A stretch of DNA of 64,000 nt from Portulaca oleracea (lineage: Eukaryota > Streptophyta > Magnoliopsida > Caryophyllales > Portulacaceae). Below the pieces are notes generated by a model, which made no database searches, was not told where the DNA came from, and saw nothing but the letters and a program-made list of their open reading frames with translations. Of the stretch, positions 44,125-56,094 are shown piece after piece. Within the stretch, counting starts at the first letter, position 1, and the number at the start of each line of letters is the position of its first letter. Location: NCBI GenBank assembly GCA_029582165.1, contig CM055883.1:22594001-22658000 (forward strand), read 5' to 3'. The position numbers were made by a program, and so were the translations under genes.

Positions 44125-46153
44125 GATGGAGTGGCTGATGCTCCATAGATGGTATTATTTTGAGATTTCATTGCTTGGGTATACTCAGTACCCAACCAGG
44201 TAATATCTTTCTTTATCTTTATTTTTTTTTCAGTTAGTAAGTTAACCTTCTTCTCTCTTTTGTTCTCTTTTTGTGTGTTTCTTTTTATTTTCTTTCGTGT
44301 GCTGACTCATCTCTGTTTCTATTAAGGATATTGTAATATTTTTGTGTGGGAGTGGGGGTAGCATGCATGCTGGCTTGTGTTTTTCTTTTCTTTTGTGAGT
44401 TTTTCTTTTGTGTGGTCTGTGTTCTCTTTTGTGTGTGGTGTCACCGTAGTCACAATGAGGACATTGTAGAGTTTTTGTGTGGGAGTGGGGTGCCACGTGT
44501 GCCTTTTTAATTTTTCATTTTCCTTTTTCTTTCCCCCCCTTAAAATATTTTTTTCCCCACCTTGTAGACCGATTAGACTTTCAGTTTGTCTTGCTTCACC
44601 TTGAAAAGTCTGGTTGAGAACTTAAAAGTTTTTGAAACTGAATTTGCAAATCTTCTGATTTTGAGTCAAGTAATGAATAGTGAGTTTAACTGCTCTTAGT
44701 AAGTGTAAATATGCGTGCCGCAAATCTTTGGGCTAGGTTTAGTTAAATGAGCCCAATCCCGTGAGTCCACATAGCCTAAAAGTATGAATTGATCACTTTT
44801 GTCAATTCTTTTATTTCCTGAGTGACTCCACCACTAGTTGCACCTCTAAAACTTGTTTTTCATCTTGTTCGAGACTGCATCTTTGCATTACATATTGTGA
44901 CAATATGATTGAGGCATTCTTTTCTACATAGCCAAACAGCCTCCCTAACAATATTATTACCGTTCTTTAGCCCCGCCTAGCCTTTGATTACCTCTCTGTT
45001 TGGATGTTGTGAGATTTCATTAATCCAGGAGTGAAAATTGGTTCGGTGTTGCTACAAATGAGTGAGATGTTGGGGTGTGAATTTTATTGAATTGGGTCAA
45101 ATTATATTTCCCAATTATTATGAGTTAGCTAATTGGTTATGATGTTCTTTTGATGTATTGAGGTCGAAGCTAAGTTTATATATATATTCGTGTTTCTTCT
45201 CCCTTGATCACCCACCAAAAAAAAATATATATGAAAAAAAGGGTGATTAAGGGTAACTTAATTAAGAGTTCTTAGCTTTTGACCAGGTTGTAAAGTTTGA
45301 TAAGGTGTTTTGTTCTTAATGAGGGAGAAAAGTGAGTTCCTTGCATACATTAAGCAAGAAGGTGAGTTGAGAGAAAATCTTTGTCGAAAATCAATCCAAG
45401 CGTGACTCTTTAACTCCTCATATCCAAATATTACCACTCTTTTCCCCTTAACCTAAGCCTCGTTACAACCCTAAAGAGTCCTCTTGATTGTCACTTGTGT
45501 ATTTGCATACTAGCAGTGGAGACGAGATTCTTACCAAGCCTATGGTAGGTTGTTTCTTCTGGTCTGTGTATGAGAAAAACCCAAATACACATTCAAATTT
45601 GAGTGTTTGAGCGTTCATTTTTGTATCCTAAAGTGAGGTTTGCTCTTTTGACTGGCCTACGTCCATAACCAACCGCGCATATTTGCATTTATCTTAAGCC
45701 TGTTGGCGGTTTTTCGCATCTAAAGTACTTGTTCTCTCTACTTAGTTTCGAAAACTTCATTCTGTCTATTTTACACTGATTTTGTTCTCTTCCAGATTGA
45801 TCTTGGTATTTGCTTGATGAATCGATATGTTTGATTGGTTAGCCTGTTGGGGTGTTTAATTGTATTTGTAACCTTTTTCCTTTTTTTAGTTCTTTTGTTT
45901 CTTCTTTTTCCTTTTTCTTTCTCGAGTCTTTTCGTTTTTAATCTGAGTCTACTTTTTTCTCTAGATTTTGTGGGTATATCTTCTGCAAACCCTCACGAGA
46001 CCTACTCGTCCACTAGGGGAAACCTAGGGGTTTAAAGGGCTTGTTGCATATGCTAAATGCAACCGTGATTCTTACGAAAGTGAGTTAGGGTAGTTAGTTA
46101 CTTTTTATTTCTTGTTTTAGTTTGCTCGGGGTGAGCAAACCCTTGTGTGGGAG
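44125..46153 (+). other. Element B, second 3' non-coding region
   Basis: No gene is seen. It contains the palindromic ACAATG-AGGA-CATTGT at 44452-44467, next to TAGAGTTTTTGTGTGGGAGT, and the repeat of 41068-42391 from about 44831. The stem-loop GTTTGCTCG-GGG-TGAGCAAAC lies at 46120-46140. Confidence 0.65.
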
Positions 46154-47991
46154 TGTTGTTCGGTCTCGATTCGAGCCGAATTAATATCTTTTATAAGGAG
46201 TTTTGCTTGTCTTTAATAAATAATTTAGGAATTTTATTATGTTTTTATGTATTTTGCATTATTATTAGATTTTACAGTATTTTATTATTTTTGTTATTAT
46301 TTTTGTTTATTATAAATCAAATTAATAAAAACAAATAAAATTAGAAAACAAATAAATAAAATAAAACCCTGAATTCTAAACCCAGTCTAAATCCAACCCA
46401 ATCCTACTTACTCTTTTCTCGGCCCAACATCCCAGCCCAGTTCTCGGCCCACCTCTAAAACCCAATCCAACTCCCTATAACCCAGAAACCCTAAAACCCG
46501 CGCTCCACAAAACCCTAACCCATTTACCCACGCCCGAACCGTTTCCCCCTTCTTTTCTTTCCCTCTGCCGACACCCTAATCTCAATTTCCCCCGTCCCCC
46601 TCTTCTTTCTTTTTCATTTCCCTTTCTTCTTTCTTCTTCCTTTTCCCCTCGGATCCCTTTCTCTTTCTTTCTTTCTCCTTTCCTTTCCCGATCCTCCTTC
46701 TTCCTCAGATTCTTCTTCTTTTCTTCATTCTTCTTTCTTTCTTCTTCTTCCCGTTGAATCCTCATCATTCTTCTTCTTCTTTTTCTTCTCGGATTCTTGC
46801 AGTCAACAAACATACAACCGACATCCAGTCCACCATAATCATTCATCTTCTTATCTCATCTCATTTTTCATTTAAGTTCTCGCTATATGTCTCGAATTCT
46901 CATCCTTTTTCTCTTCTCATGTGCAGATTCGAGTTCGATGCAAAATCCATCATCACCAACCGAACACATCTAAATCGTTCAAATTTGAAGAAGATCGACG
47001 GTCAAAAAATTGAAGAGGAAGCTTGATGATGTGTATAAAAGGGGAAGAAGGAGGAAGACAACGGGGGGAGTCCAGTGAAGATCCGGAAGGTCGGTTTTTG
47101 GGGGGTGACAACCCAGAAATCGTCAATCGGCATCTTAGGGTTAGAATTAGATTAGGTTTAATTCTTGATTTTATTCTCTGTTTTGAATATCTAATTTCGT
47201 CTTCCTTGTTAATCGATTTTAGGATTTTGATCTTGAATGTTTGAAAGTTTCGATTATGAGATTTTTGGGTTGCAAATGATTTGATCTGTAATGTTAGAAT
47301 TTCTAGCATAATTTGGATAGTTGTTGAACTTTGATACAGAGTTGTTGATGAAAGTCATAGTAAATTTCTGAGTTTAGTTTCTTATATGTCTGGGTATTGA
47401 AATTTGCATTTGGACATTGTTCTGTTTGGTTTTAGTTAATTGTTGGGTCAGTTTTAATGTTTAGTTTTATTAGGGTTTGTTTCAAGTGTTGAGAAAATTC
47501 CTTTAAAGTTCTCGTTAGATTAGCCACAAAAATACTCAATCCACATTTTAGTGAAGAGGAGGGTTAAGGGTTTACAAATTATCCTTTAAGTGAGGATTTG
47601 GAAATTCTTAGTAATCCAATTCACAGCTTTTTAGTTTGTTCAAAAGAAAGTTCAAGTGAAGTTTAGTTCTTCAAAGGTATAATTTCTTGTTCCTAATTTC
47701 ATTGTTAGAATTTAGTTTTATTGCTTTCTTATTCTTGCTTTTTAATTGCTTTCTTAGATTAGTTTTATTTTCTGTCAAAGTTGGTTTAATTCATCTCTTC
47801 ATTTAATGCTTTCTTTTATTGCTTTCAAGTCATATTAGTTTAGTTTATTTAAATTATTTATCGCTTTCTGCACTTGAAAACCCCTTACGCAAACCAATTA
47901 CCTGATGACCTAAAAACTCATCCCTGTGGATACGACAATCCTTAGGAATATTTTTATTCCTAAAAAACACCCCTAAATTGCAAAACGAACA
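46154..47991 (+). repeat. Element B, second (3') LTR
   Basis: The LTR starts TGTTGTTCGGTCTC after GTGTGGGAG and ends about TTGCAAAACGAACA, 1838 bp. The end was placed by the CCCTGTGGATACGAC block and the CGAACA close typical of this type of LTR. No confirmed target duplication. Confidence 0.65.
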
Positions 47992-49743
47992 ATGACATTA
48001 TAAAAAAAAGTATAGGCAATATGCGTACCTCAAAAGAAGAGAGTTGCTAATAAAAAGGTGTCTTGAGGTGAGGATGACCCGAGCGAGAAGCGACAATGAC
48101 CCAAAATTGCGTACTTGAACAAGAAATAGCAACGAAGTGTTTAAGTTTGATGCTTTGGGGACAAATAGCCCTTTGCTTTTAAGTTTAGGTTATTTCCGAA
48201 GGTTTTACAGTTAGCCGGAAAATTTAACTCGGATAGGAAAATTCGTAAGTCATATGTCCTACGGTGGTAAAATAAATAAATAAATATAAACAAAGGATGA
48301 TTGAATAAGTAAATAAATAAATAGTAACAAAAAAAACGTAAGTATGCAAATTAAAAGCTTTCGGAAGTCATTTTGAAACAAAAACTCATGATTCGAGATA
48401 TATGCCTCTATTAATGGTGGGAAAAAAATAACCTACCGAAAGATAAAAACATACTCTACAACTCTTATGTTGATCATTATAGTACAAGAAAATCCCCAAA
48501 AGATTTCCTGCGATAACTATAGGATTGCGTTGTTTTCCGAAAATTATGTGTTTACTGGGCTATATCCCCAGGCTCATAACTTCTCACTCAGAGCTCCAAA
48601 TGGTCCAAAAAAGACATTTTGGAAAGCTTGTAACATCTACTACAACTCTTATGTTGAGCATAATCCCAAATCATTCTTGGAACATACCCAAAAAGACTCT
48701 AGAAATATGCTTGCTAACCTAAAGTTTATGCCCAACACTCTTTCGCGGGCTGTTTGGTTTAGGTCGTATCCCCTCAACCCGTTCTCCAAATGATATCTAA
48801 GACCCCATTTCGGAAAGCTCGTAGTGCATACTACACTTCAATGTTAAACTCATTCGCTAATGAAGTCATCTCGGTGCTCTAAAATGACCTCGAAAAGTCA
48901 TCATCAAAAAATCGTATTCATGCGAAGGCCAAAATTAAAAACGTCATAACTTGAGTTATACACAACGAAATGCTTTGATTCAAAGCCCGAGGGATAGCTA
49001 TTACTCTAAGATACTGTTTAACACTATAAAATTGATCACGAGATGTCTCAATGGTCATCGAAAACTCAAAAACCAGATTTGACCCCAAATTCTTTAATTT
49101 TGGTGGTTCTATATCGTTTCTCCCTAATTTTCTAATACTAAGTCATTACTCAACAATATTTTTGGTGGCAAAAGGGACCAATAGACAACAATGAATCCTC
49201 ATCCAAGGCCATTGAAATACTTCAGGCATACATGCAAGACTCAAGATTACAAATTCTCACTTTCTTACTAACTTCTTCACTTGTTCCTCCCTTAATTTTC
49301 CTAAAAACCTTCAATTAATCTATTCAAACCATGATCCATTCACTATTAACATTTACTCACAGCAAGAACTTCAAGATTTTTACATTTCACACAAGAATCC
49401 CAACATGCATGTATCATCCATGGCTTCCCAAGCCCAAAACACACAATTATACAACACTTCCCCAAATCATACCCATCATCCATCATTACACCAAAGCCAA
49501 CTATGCTTAAAATCATGTTTAAAACTCAAATTTGAGGTTAAGAGCAACAATTTCACAATCAAAACAGAAAAATTTCAGATTTGGGAGAATTTACAAAAGT
49601 TAGGGTTTACCTTCAACTTGGGGAAGGAAGAAAAAGTGAAGAAGGGAAGATGGAGTGGTGGTGGCCGGTGCCTTGGGCGGCGCACGGTGGTCGTTCGGCG
49701 ACCCTGGCGGCGGCAGTGGCGGCAGGCAGTGTGGGAGTGTGGA

Positions 49744-49745
<2 letters not shown>

Positions 49746-49789
<44 letters not shown>
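49746..49789. repeat. (GA)n microsatellite
   Basis: About 22 GA units lie within the gypsy LTR. They create the Arg-Glu and Ser-Leu repeats of the overlapping frames, which are not genes. Confidence 0.95.
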
Positions 49790-49791
<2 letters not shown>

Positions 49792-49957
49792 CAATTGAGT
49801 TTCTTGAAGCAGGGAAGAAAACAACGTAATACTGCTTCTCTTTAGCTCCTTTTTTTTCTTTTTCTTTTATTATTTGTTATCTATTCTTCTCTCTCTCTTT
49901 TTACCTTTTTATTTTTTATTACTCTCACTAGTAGAATTGGGGCAATAAGCGTCTATA

Positions 49958-50252
49958 ATTGACGACTGATATGGGTATAAACAGACGCCAAAAAGGTTTT
50001 GACGTCTGATTCAAACGGACGCCAAAACCTTTAACGCCATTTGTAAAAAGGCGTCTGTATTTGGCGTCTGTTTAAATCAGACACTAAAAACGTGACGTCT
50101 GTTTCAAACAGACGCCAAACATAGACGCTATTATTACAGTCAACGAGGTGCTGTGTCAGACCAGAATGGCGTCTGTCTGGGCAATAACAGACGCCATATT
50201 GCAGCGAAAATGGCGTCTGTTGATGCCCATAACAGACGCCATTTTGCTCTAC
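49958..50252. repeat. CACTA subterminal repeat array, left
   Basis: At least ten copies of the GACGCC/GGCGTC word, mostly as GGCGTCTGTTT or AAACAGACGCC, occur in alternating orientation. Adjacent pairs form hairpins around 5-20-bp spacers. Confidence 0.9.
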
Positions 50253-50659
50253 AGAAATTTAAAAAAAAATGAATATAGAAATTTCAATTTAATAATTACA
50301 ATATATAATATATTTTGTGAGTTCTAATTTTAAAATAGAGCGAAAAACTATATTTTTTTTATTTGTAAGTAAATTGTTTAATAAGAATTGTGGAGACATT
50401 AATAATGAAAAAAATACATTTCATATAATAATAAATGATATATATCTCCAATTTATGCATGTACAATTTCATATATACATATATATATACATTTTATATA
50501 AATAACAACAACAAAATGGTAATGAATATATATTTAATAGTGTTCATTTTTACACAACTTTCTTACATTAAACAAGTAAAAAAAATATATAATACAACTT
50601 TAATAATGTTGATTTTTATAACTAATAGGATACAAAAAAAAAAACTAAATTACAATTAA

Positions 50660-50770
50660 TATATATCATCAATATTTTTCAATCTTCATTTTCATTCTTC
50701 AATATTCAATCTTGTATCTTCAATCTTCAATCTTCAATCTCCAATGTTCAATCTTCAATTGTAAAATTTC
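50660..50770. repeat. TCTTCAA-type short tandem repeat inside the CACTA element
   Basis: The words AATCTTCA and CAATCTTCAATCT recur about eight times with variants. No coding potential is supported. Confidence 0.7.
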
Positions 50771-51463
50771 CAATTCTTCAATCTTGCATGGATTAGAGGT
50801 GGTGTGAAGATGAGAGAAGATCAGAGAAATGAAATGGAGATGGTAGGGAAACAATTCGGAGGAAAATTTGAGGGGGTTTCGTTTATATAAATAGCTGAAA
50901 ATGGCGTCTGTTTTGGTGGCAGACGCCATTTATGCATCAATTGGCGTCTGTTTGGTGACAAAACAGACGCCATTTTGGCTTTAATTTTATTGAAAATAAT
51001 CGATCTTGGCCGGCTATATATATATATAATTAATAATAATAATATTATTTATTATTATTATTAATACTATTATTATTATTATTATTATTATTATTCTTAA
51101 TATTAATTATAACAACTAATTATGTACGTATGTATACATATTTTAGTTATAGTTAATTATTAATTATTATTATTGTTAATTATATTCTAATTTTTTTTAG
51201 CTATATATATCATATCATATCTAGCTAGATAATTTAATTTATATATGTTACATTGTTAATGATGTTTTTAATTACAATTATTCTCATGTGTACGTACGTG
51301 ATTTTATATATAGGTTAATTAAGTTAATTAATTTGTACGTATGTGCGAAAACATAATGAAAAATATATCGATGTTTGGATTAAATGTACAAGCTAAGTAC
51401 AAACGTATATATAATTAAGAAAGAGTTTAAATGTTCATATAATGTAAAATACAATCAAAATGA

Positions 51464-51600
51464 TTAATGTTGAGCGGCATTGTCATCAGTTTCACTCTCC
51501 TCCCCATCGTTGTCATCATCACACTGATTGTGACCTTGTGTCAATTTGTCGACGATATGGAATAGGTATTGGCTTCTTGGGATACAACGACAATTTGGAA
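51464..51600 (-). pseudogene. Probable last exon scrap of a CACTA protein
   Basis: On the minus strand a short frame reads PNCRCIPRSQYLFHIVDKLT, followed by an acidic DDDNDGEESETDD tail and a TAA stop at 51464-51466. It could be the C-terminus of a CACTA protein. A second exon-like scrap at 51751-51830 is Pro/Gln-rich and ends at a GTAAAC donor. A 27-bp word (GGTGGGCTGAGGTTGTGG core) occurs in both the 51644-51670 and 51780-51806 stretches. No transposase catalytic region is seen. Confidence 0.35.
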
Positions 51601-52170
51601 CGGTATGAAATACAATCAAAATGAAATAAGTAATTATTGGAAGACGGTGGGCTGAGGTTGTGGGGGTTGAAATAAGTAATTTACCTGGAAATAAGTAATT
51701 ATTGTACGTAATTTAATTTTGTGATTATGGAAAAAAAATGTTTACCTGGGTAAAAGCATATAACGATTCCTCAGGAGGAACGGTGGGCTGAGGTTGTGGG
51801 GGTTGAGAGACGGGGGTCCGGCGAGAAGTAAACTAAATGTATTCCTAATTAATTGTATATTACTAACAAATTAAATCGTTTTTAAAATTCCTAAAAACCA
51901 TCCTAAAATATAACATATTTTTACTCAACCGAAACACATTATAATTTCCCCAAAAATTTAGGACATACAAAACATTCAAAATTCATATATATTACATATT
52001 AACGTTTATCATAATGCTCAAGTTAAACAAATTTTACATGCATTAATATATATATTTTTTTGGAACAATAAATATAATAATTTATATTTAAATTTACTTC
52101 AAAACATATAAAATTCAACATTATGCTCAACTTAAAGATATTTATATATATACTTCTTAACATTATAAAT

Positions 52171-52222
52171 TAAAACTAAAACTAAAACTAAAACTAAAAC
52201 TAAAACTAAAACTAAAACTAAA
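52171..52222. repeat. (AAAACT)n microsatellite
   Basis: About eight tandem units of the hexamer lie within the CACTA interior. Confidence 0.9.
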
Positions 52223-52538
52223 ATTTAAACATACACACAATTAATAAAACTCAAACTAAAACATATAAACAATACATTATGAACCCTATTTTCACAAATA
52301 AAATTCGAATTCAACATCCAAAATATATTACAATTCATACAAATTAACTAAAACTACTCAATTTCTCAACTTATATGCGCTCAACTAAATTAAATCTAAA
52401 GTTATACTCAACAAAAAAGAAACAAGACTACAAATATTCAAATATTTTGTTTTTCATCATATTTTAATCAAATTCATACAAATATTTAAACTTTTCATAA
52501 TATTAATCAAATTATAACAGATTTGAAACAAAAATTAC

Positions 52539-52730
52539 TTATTTTTTTGTTGAACGACGGTGTTGCTTCTTCTTCGTCGCTCTCGCTCTCGCTTTCTCCT
52601 TTTCTCTCGACAACAATGGCGGCCAACATAATACAAACTCAAATTTTTTTCCCGTTTTAAGCCAAATTGATGTATATTTGATAGCCATATACATCAAGGT
52701 CATCAAGGAAGACATTAAAAGCCTAATCAT
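52539..52730 (-). pseudogene. Short basic coding scrap in the CACTA element
   Basis: The minus-strand frame ends with a strongly basic tail, EKEKARARATKKKQHRRS. I recognise no domain. It is interrupted at its start side by the insertion at about 52731. Confidence 0.25.
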
Positions 52731-53596
52731 GGGAAGTTACTTGTTGCTTACTTAAGCTTATTTAAGCTTACATGGAGAAAGAGTAAGTCATTCTTACATA
52801 TGAAGGACATCACGTACACGGTGGAATACTTTGTCCCGTATTTCAGGTTTCATAAGTCAATTGGAGATGACATCTAAAGACCGAATGAAGAGCAAGGAAT
52901 AAGCTTTCTAATGGTTCAAGAATCTTGAAGATTGGATCACAATTGAAGGAATTATCATTGTTTCTTTCTAGCCACGTACATATGAGTCTTTTATGATGTC
53001 ATATTTGTATTGAATGATGTAAGCTAGGAATCATTGTATTCTTGATAGGAGTCACGCCTAATGGTCCTGGACTACTATACATAGACTCCTTTGGGTGCCT
53101 CTTGTAATCAATTCATCTCATAATCAATATCAAATACAAGTCTAAACACATTGTTGTTTTCTCTCTAGTTTTCATGCTAGAATTGTGTCTTCTTGAGGGA
53201 AGTCACGTGGAATCTCTTCTTCTATACTAAGATTGGCTATCTTAGTTGGTGATAGGAAGAGTTGGAAGATTCTTTGAAGTAGTGTGACTGTATCTTCAAG
53301 GGAGAAGCCATCGCCATTATCGTTCGTTCGTTTATCATTCAATTTGGTGAGTTTCCAATTGTAATCGTTTAATTCTTTTTGTTGTAAATTCATCCATATT
53401 CATTTCAAGCTTAAGATCAATAACAATCTTATGCTTCCACCTTCATTCCATTCATCCATATTCATCAAACATTCGTCCATATACACGTTCAAAACGGCCA
53501 TTCATTCATCTAAGAATCAATCTACAAGAACTTAGTTAAAAGATCCTTATATTGTTGTGTAATGTGATCTTTCTTGGTCTCATTATATATCATAAA
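52731..53596 (+). repeat. Possible solo LTR inserted in the CACTA element
   Basis: The stretch breaks the CACTA interior and reads like an LTR. It starts TGGGAAGTTACTTG, contains TATACATAGACTCCTTTGGG and CTTGTAATCAATTCATCTC, typical of a promoter-to-R region, and ends TTATATATCA. No primer site, coding sequence or clean target duplication was found, so both limits are tentative. Confidence 0.35.
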
Positions 53597-53597
53597 T

Positions 53598-53966
53598 CGG
53601 CGTCTGTTTGGGCCTATAACAGACGCCAAAATGGGCCCAATTTAATGCCTTGGCAGTCAAGGTCTGCAGAGAAACAGGCGGTTTTTTTTTAAATTTATTT
53701 TGCCAAAATGGCGTCTCTTTGGACCAGAAACAGACGCCGTTTCAATATTGGCGTCTGTTTTTGGTCCAAAGAGACGCCATTTTTGCAAAATGATTAAAAA
53801 AAATTGAAATTTGACCAAGTACAAACGGAAAAGCCGGACATTTATTTTACAACACATTGGCGTCTGTTTTTAGCAAACAGACGCCATTTGGGTAATAAAC
53901 TTTTTTTTTTATTCTGTTTCTATGATTTAGCTTTTGATATTTTAACAAACGCCAAATCACAGACGC
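53598..53966. repeat. CACTA subterminal repeat array, right
   Basis: The same GGCGTCTGTTT and AAACAGACGCC words as at the left end occur here in pairs, for example around 53598-53626, 53708-53777 and 53857-53886. Some units carry the variant GGCGTCTCTTT. Confidence 0.9.
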
Positions 53967-54166
53967 ATTTTGGCATGAATTCTACTAGTGTCTTTTTTTT
54001 ATACTTCCCTCATCTAGGCTAAAAGGCTAATTTCACAGTCTCAGGTTGGCTGTTATCGAAAAAAAATGAAGGTAGTGTTACAGGGTAGGAAATTTGAGAT
54101 TGCACTAATGCAAAATCTGGTTCTTCCTTAAAATTTTAATGAAAACGACAATGTTATTAATACTAA

Positions 54167-54205
<39 letters not shown>

Positions 54206-54243
54206 TATTATTATTATTATTATTATTATAATAATAATAATAA
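54167..54243. repeat. (AAT)n(ATT)n(AAT)n microsatellite
   Basis: AAT runs flank an ATT run, so the array can fold on itself. It produces Tyr and Asn runs in the overlapping minus-strand frame, which is not a gene. Confidence 0.95.
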
Positions 54244-54472
54244 CAAACAACAACAGGGATATTAAGGACCATCAATCGCTCGATTATTAAAATAATTAGT
54301 CTGACTGGTACGTTGGGGTCGTCGCGCTGCTTGGATCTTGCAAAACACACTTGAACGACATAGTTTTACATAACGAACTTAAATAAAATAAAAAAAATAA
54401 ATAAAAACGCGTTTTAGCATTTAATTTGGATTACAACCCAAGATTACTACTGAATTAAGCGAGGTTATTACA

Positions 54473-54490
54473 TCCTAACCCCCTTAAGGA
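54473..54490 (-). other. Polypurine tract of the chromodomain gypsy element
   Basis: On the minus strand TTAAGGGGGTTAGGA immediately precedes the TG of the LTR at 54472. Just upstream lies GTTTCGGGACGAAAC, a hairpin-forming phrase common at this place in Tekay-type elements. Confidence 0.8.
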
Positions 54491-54539
54491 AGTTTCGTCC
54501 CGAAACTTTGAATTTTGTAAGGTGTTTGTGTGGTGTACC

Positions 54540-54708
54540 TTAGAACAAGTGTTGGCATTTGTCCCTCATTTCCTCTTCAGTTTCCCAAGTGGCCTCAAAG
54601 GATGCATAATTTGCCCATAAAACCTTCACTAGAGGAATATCTTTGGTGCGCAGGTGTTTGATTCTGCGGTCTAAGATTTGCATAGGTTTCTCCTCATAGC
54701 GATTAAGG
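54540..54708 (-). pseudogene. Chromodomain end of gypsy pol (minus), cut by element C
   Basis: The minus strand reads RYEEKPMQILDRRIKHLR, then PLVKVLWANYASFEATWETE, and ends QHLF with TAA at 54540-54542. This is the C-terminal chromodomain of a Tekay/Del-type chromovirus, thought to guide integration by binding chromatin. It continues the integrase C-terminal frame at 61063-61444. Element C lies between them. Confidence 0.88.
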
Positions 54709-55420
54709 TATTCGGTTGTAATTTTTGTGGTTTTATAAGTTAGGGATGTCGGTTCACAGGGATGGGTGTGAGGCTTGATTAAGGTAATCGGTTCGTGTAA
54801 ATGAGTTTTTCTCCAGTGCGGAAAGCGATAAATTATGTAAAGAAAGCATTTAAATCTAACCTAGACATGATAATAATAAAGAAAGCAATTAAAAGAAAGC
54901 AATAAAGAAAGCACTTAAAGATGAAAGCAATTAAAAGGCGTGGATGAAGACAATGAATGAACAATGAAATTGGGAACGAGAAATTATACCTTTGATGACT
55001 AATCTTCAATAAACCTTCAATCTACACTTGAATTTCCCCCGAACAAACAAGAAATTGTGGTTTGGATTACCAAGAATCCCCCAAATTCTCACTAGTAAGT
55101 AGAATTGGAGTTCCTTGACCCTCCTCCCCACTAAAAATGGAGTTGATGTGGCTAACCCTAGAAAGCCTTGAAATCAAGTCAACAATGGAGATTAGAGAGA
55201 GAGAGAGAGAGAGGAAGAGAGAGAGAAAGCTTGTAAAACTTCAATGAGAATGCTTGAAAGAAGAGTTTAATAACAATTGCAAGAAAACTTAAAGAAAGCT
55301 TGAAGAACAATGGAGAAAACTTGAAGAACAATTAAAGAAAGCAATTAAAGAAAGCAATTAAATCTAATCTACTCCTAAAACTACCTAGGCTAATTGATAA
55401 TTTAGATTAATACAAGTAGG

Positions 55421-55429
55421 TATTTATAG
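55421..55429 (-). promoter_or_regulatory. TATA box of element C 3' LTR (CTATAAATA)
   Basis: The minus strand reads CTATAAATACC. The palindrome cluster at 55471-55600 begins about 45 bp upstream in minus sense. Confidence 0.65.
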
Positions 55430-55470
55430 AAGAAGGAAAAATACAACCCAAAACCCTAGGACAAATCGCA

Positions 55471-55600
55471 GCACGCGCGTCTGCAGACAGAGTGGCTCGG
55501 GCGAGCCACCCTCTGGCTCGGGCGAGCTGCTCGCTGGTGTTTTTGTTGCCCGAGCTGGCTCGGGCGAGCGGCAGATGGCTCGCGAGCGAGCGTTACGCGA
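55471..55600 (-). repeat. Palindrome cluster in U3 of element C (3' LTR)
   Basis: The words GGCTCGGGCGAGCC (perfect inverted arms, 55494-55507), GCTCGGGCGAGC and GCTCGCGAGCGAGC recur four to five times. The 5' LTR counterpart at 60451-60580 has a different number and order of units. Confidence 0.85.
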
Positions 55601-56094
55601 TTTTCCCTGCCGACTTCAAACACGCATAACTTCTTCATCCGAACTTCGTTTTAGGCCCGTAAGATATCGATGGAAAGCTCTCGGTGTGTACTTTAAGCTC
55701 CCAAAATTTCAGACCTATCGAAGTTGTAACGAAGGAGTTATGACCCAAAGGGTGAAGGCACACGTATTTCAAACCTTTGAGTTTGTACCGTTCCCCTGTT
55801 TTGCGCCAATCTTGATATGGAATTTCCGACTTCGGTTTCGCCTCGACTCTCGGCTCGGGTTGACTTGGTTTGACTCGGATCTCGGCTCGGGTTGACTTGG
55901 TTTGACTCGGGAAATAGCTCGGGATTCCCTAAAAACCTTCAATTAAGCCCAAACTTCTTCTAACTCCTTATTTTCCTACAAAACACCAAATCATTATATC
56001 TAATATATAAATAGGGGTTAAAACAAGCAAATATACCCTATAAAAGAGAAGAAATTCGGCTCGAAACGAGCCCGAAAACCACTCCAACACAAGG

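Larger units (their letters stand above)
41068..47991 (+). mobile_element. Element B: tandem, rearranged relative of elements A and C
   Basis: Two nearly identical 2.5-kb blocks (41068-43589 and 44831-47367) each hold the end of a 3' non-coding region, a pre-LTR stem-loop and an LTR. Between them lies the C-terminal half of the gag-only family ORF (43591-44124). The order is UTR-LTR-ORF end-UTR-LTR, as expected when two elements share an LTR after unequal recombination. The first LTR lacks its end, and the primer site and first half of the ORF are deleted at 43590. No intact target duplication could be defined. Confidence 0.75.
49926..53990. mobile_element. CACTA (En/Spm-type) transposon, non-autonomous, TSD TCT
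   Basis: The 4065-bp element starts CACTAGTAGAATT and ends AATTCTACTAGTG, perfect 13-bp inverted ends. The 3-bp duplication TCT lies at 49923-49925 and 53991-53993. Subterminal regions carry many copies of GGCGTCTGTTT and its inverse AAACAGACGCC, at 49958-50252, 50901-50973 and 53598-53966. Such arrays are the binding sites for the element's own DNA-binding protein in known CACTA elements. The interior is AT-rich with only scraps of coding sequence, so transposition would need another copy. Confidence 0.95.
47992..54472 (-). repeat. 3' LTR of a chromodomain gypsy element (minus), split by a CACTA transposon
   Basis: On the minus strand the LTR starts TGTAATAACCTCGC at 54472, directly after the purine tract TTAAGGGGGTTAGGA. 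It runs down to 53994, is interrupted by the CACTA element, and continues below 49923. The lower end is uncertain and is placed where element B ends. The 48000-49920 part is non-coding. It holds a (GA)n run and, in minus sense, a leader-like stretch with CTTCCCTTCTTCAC and AAACCCTAAC words. Confidence 0.55.
54709..56081 (-). repeat. 3' LTR of element C
   Basis: On the minus strand it starts TGGTTTTCGGGCTCG at 56081 and ends AACCGAATA at 54709. It matches 59698-61062 closely except in the GC-rich cluster 55471-55600 and in the length of a GA run at about 55195. A block at 55610-55770 (ACTTCTTCATCCGAACT, TACTTTAAGCTCCC, GTTATGACCCAAAGGGTG) is shared in part with the LTR at 15006-15955. Confidence 0.88.

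Noticed and set aside
49600..49829. Frames with Ser-Leu or Arg-Glu repeats
   Set aside because: Produced by the (GA)n microsatellite in the gypsy LTR.
49958..50252. CRISPR-like array
   Set aside because: The repeats are short, alternate in orientation and sit at the end of a CACTA transposon in a plant genome; they are subterminal binding-site repeats.
54105..54350. Protein with Tyr and Asn runs
   Set aside because: Produced by the (AAT)n(ATT)n microsatellite.
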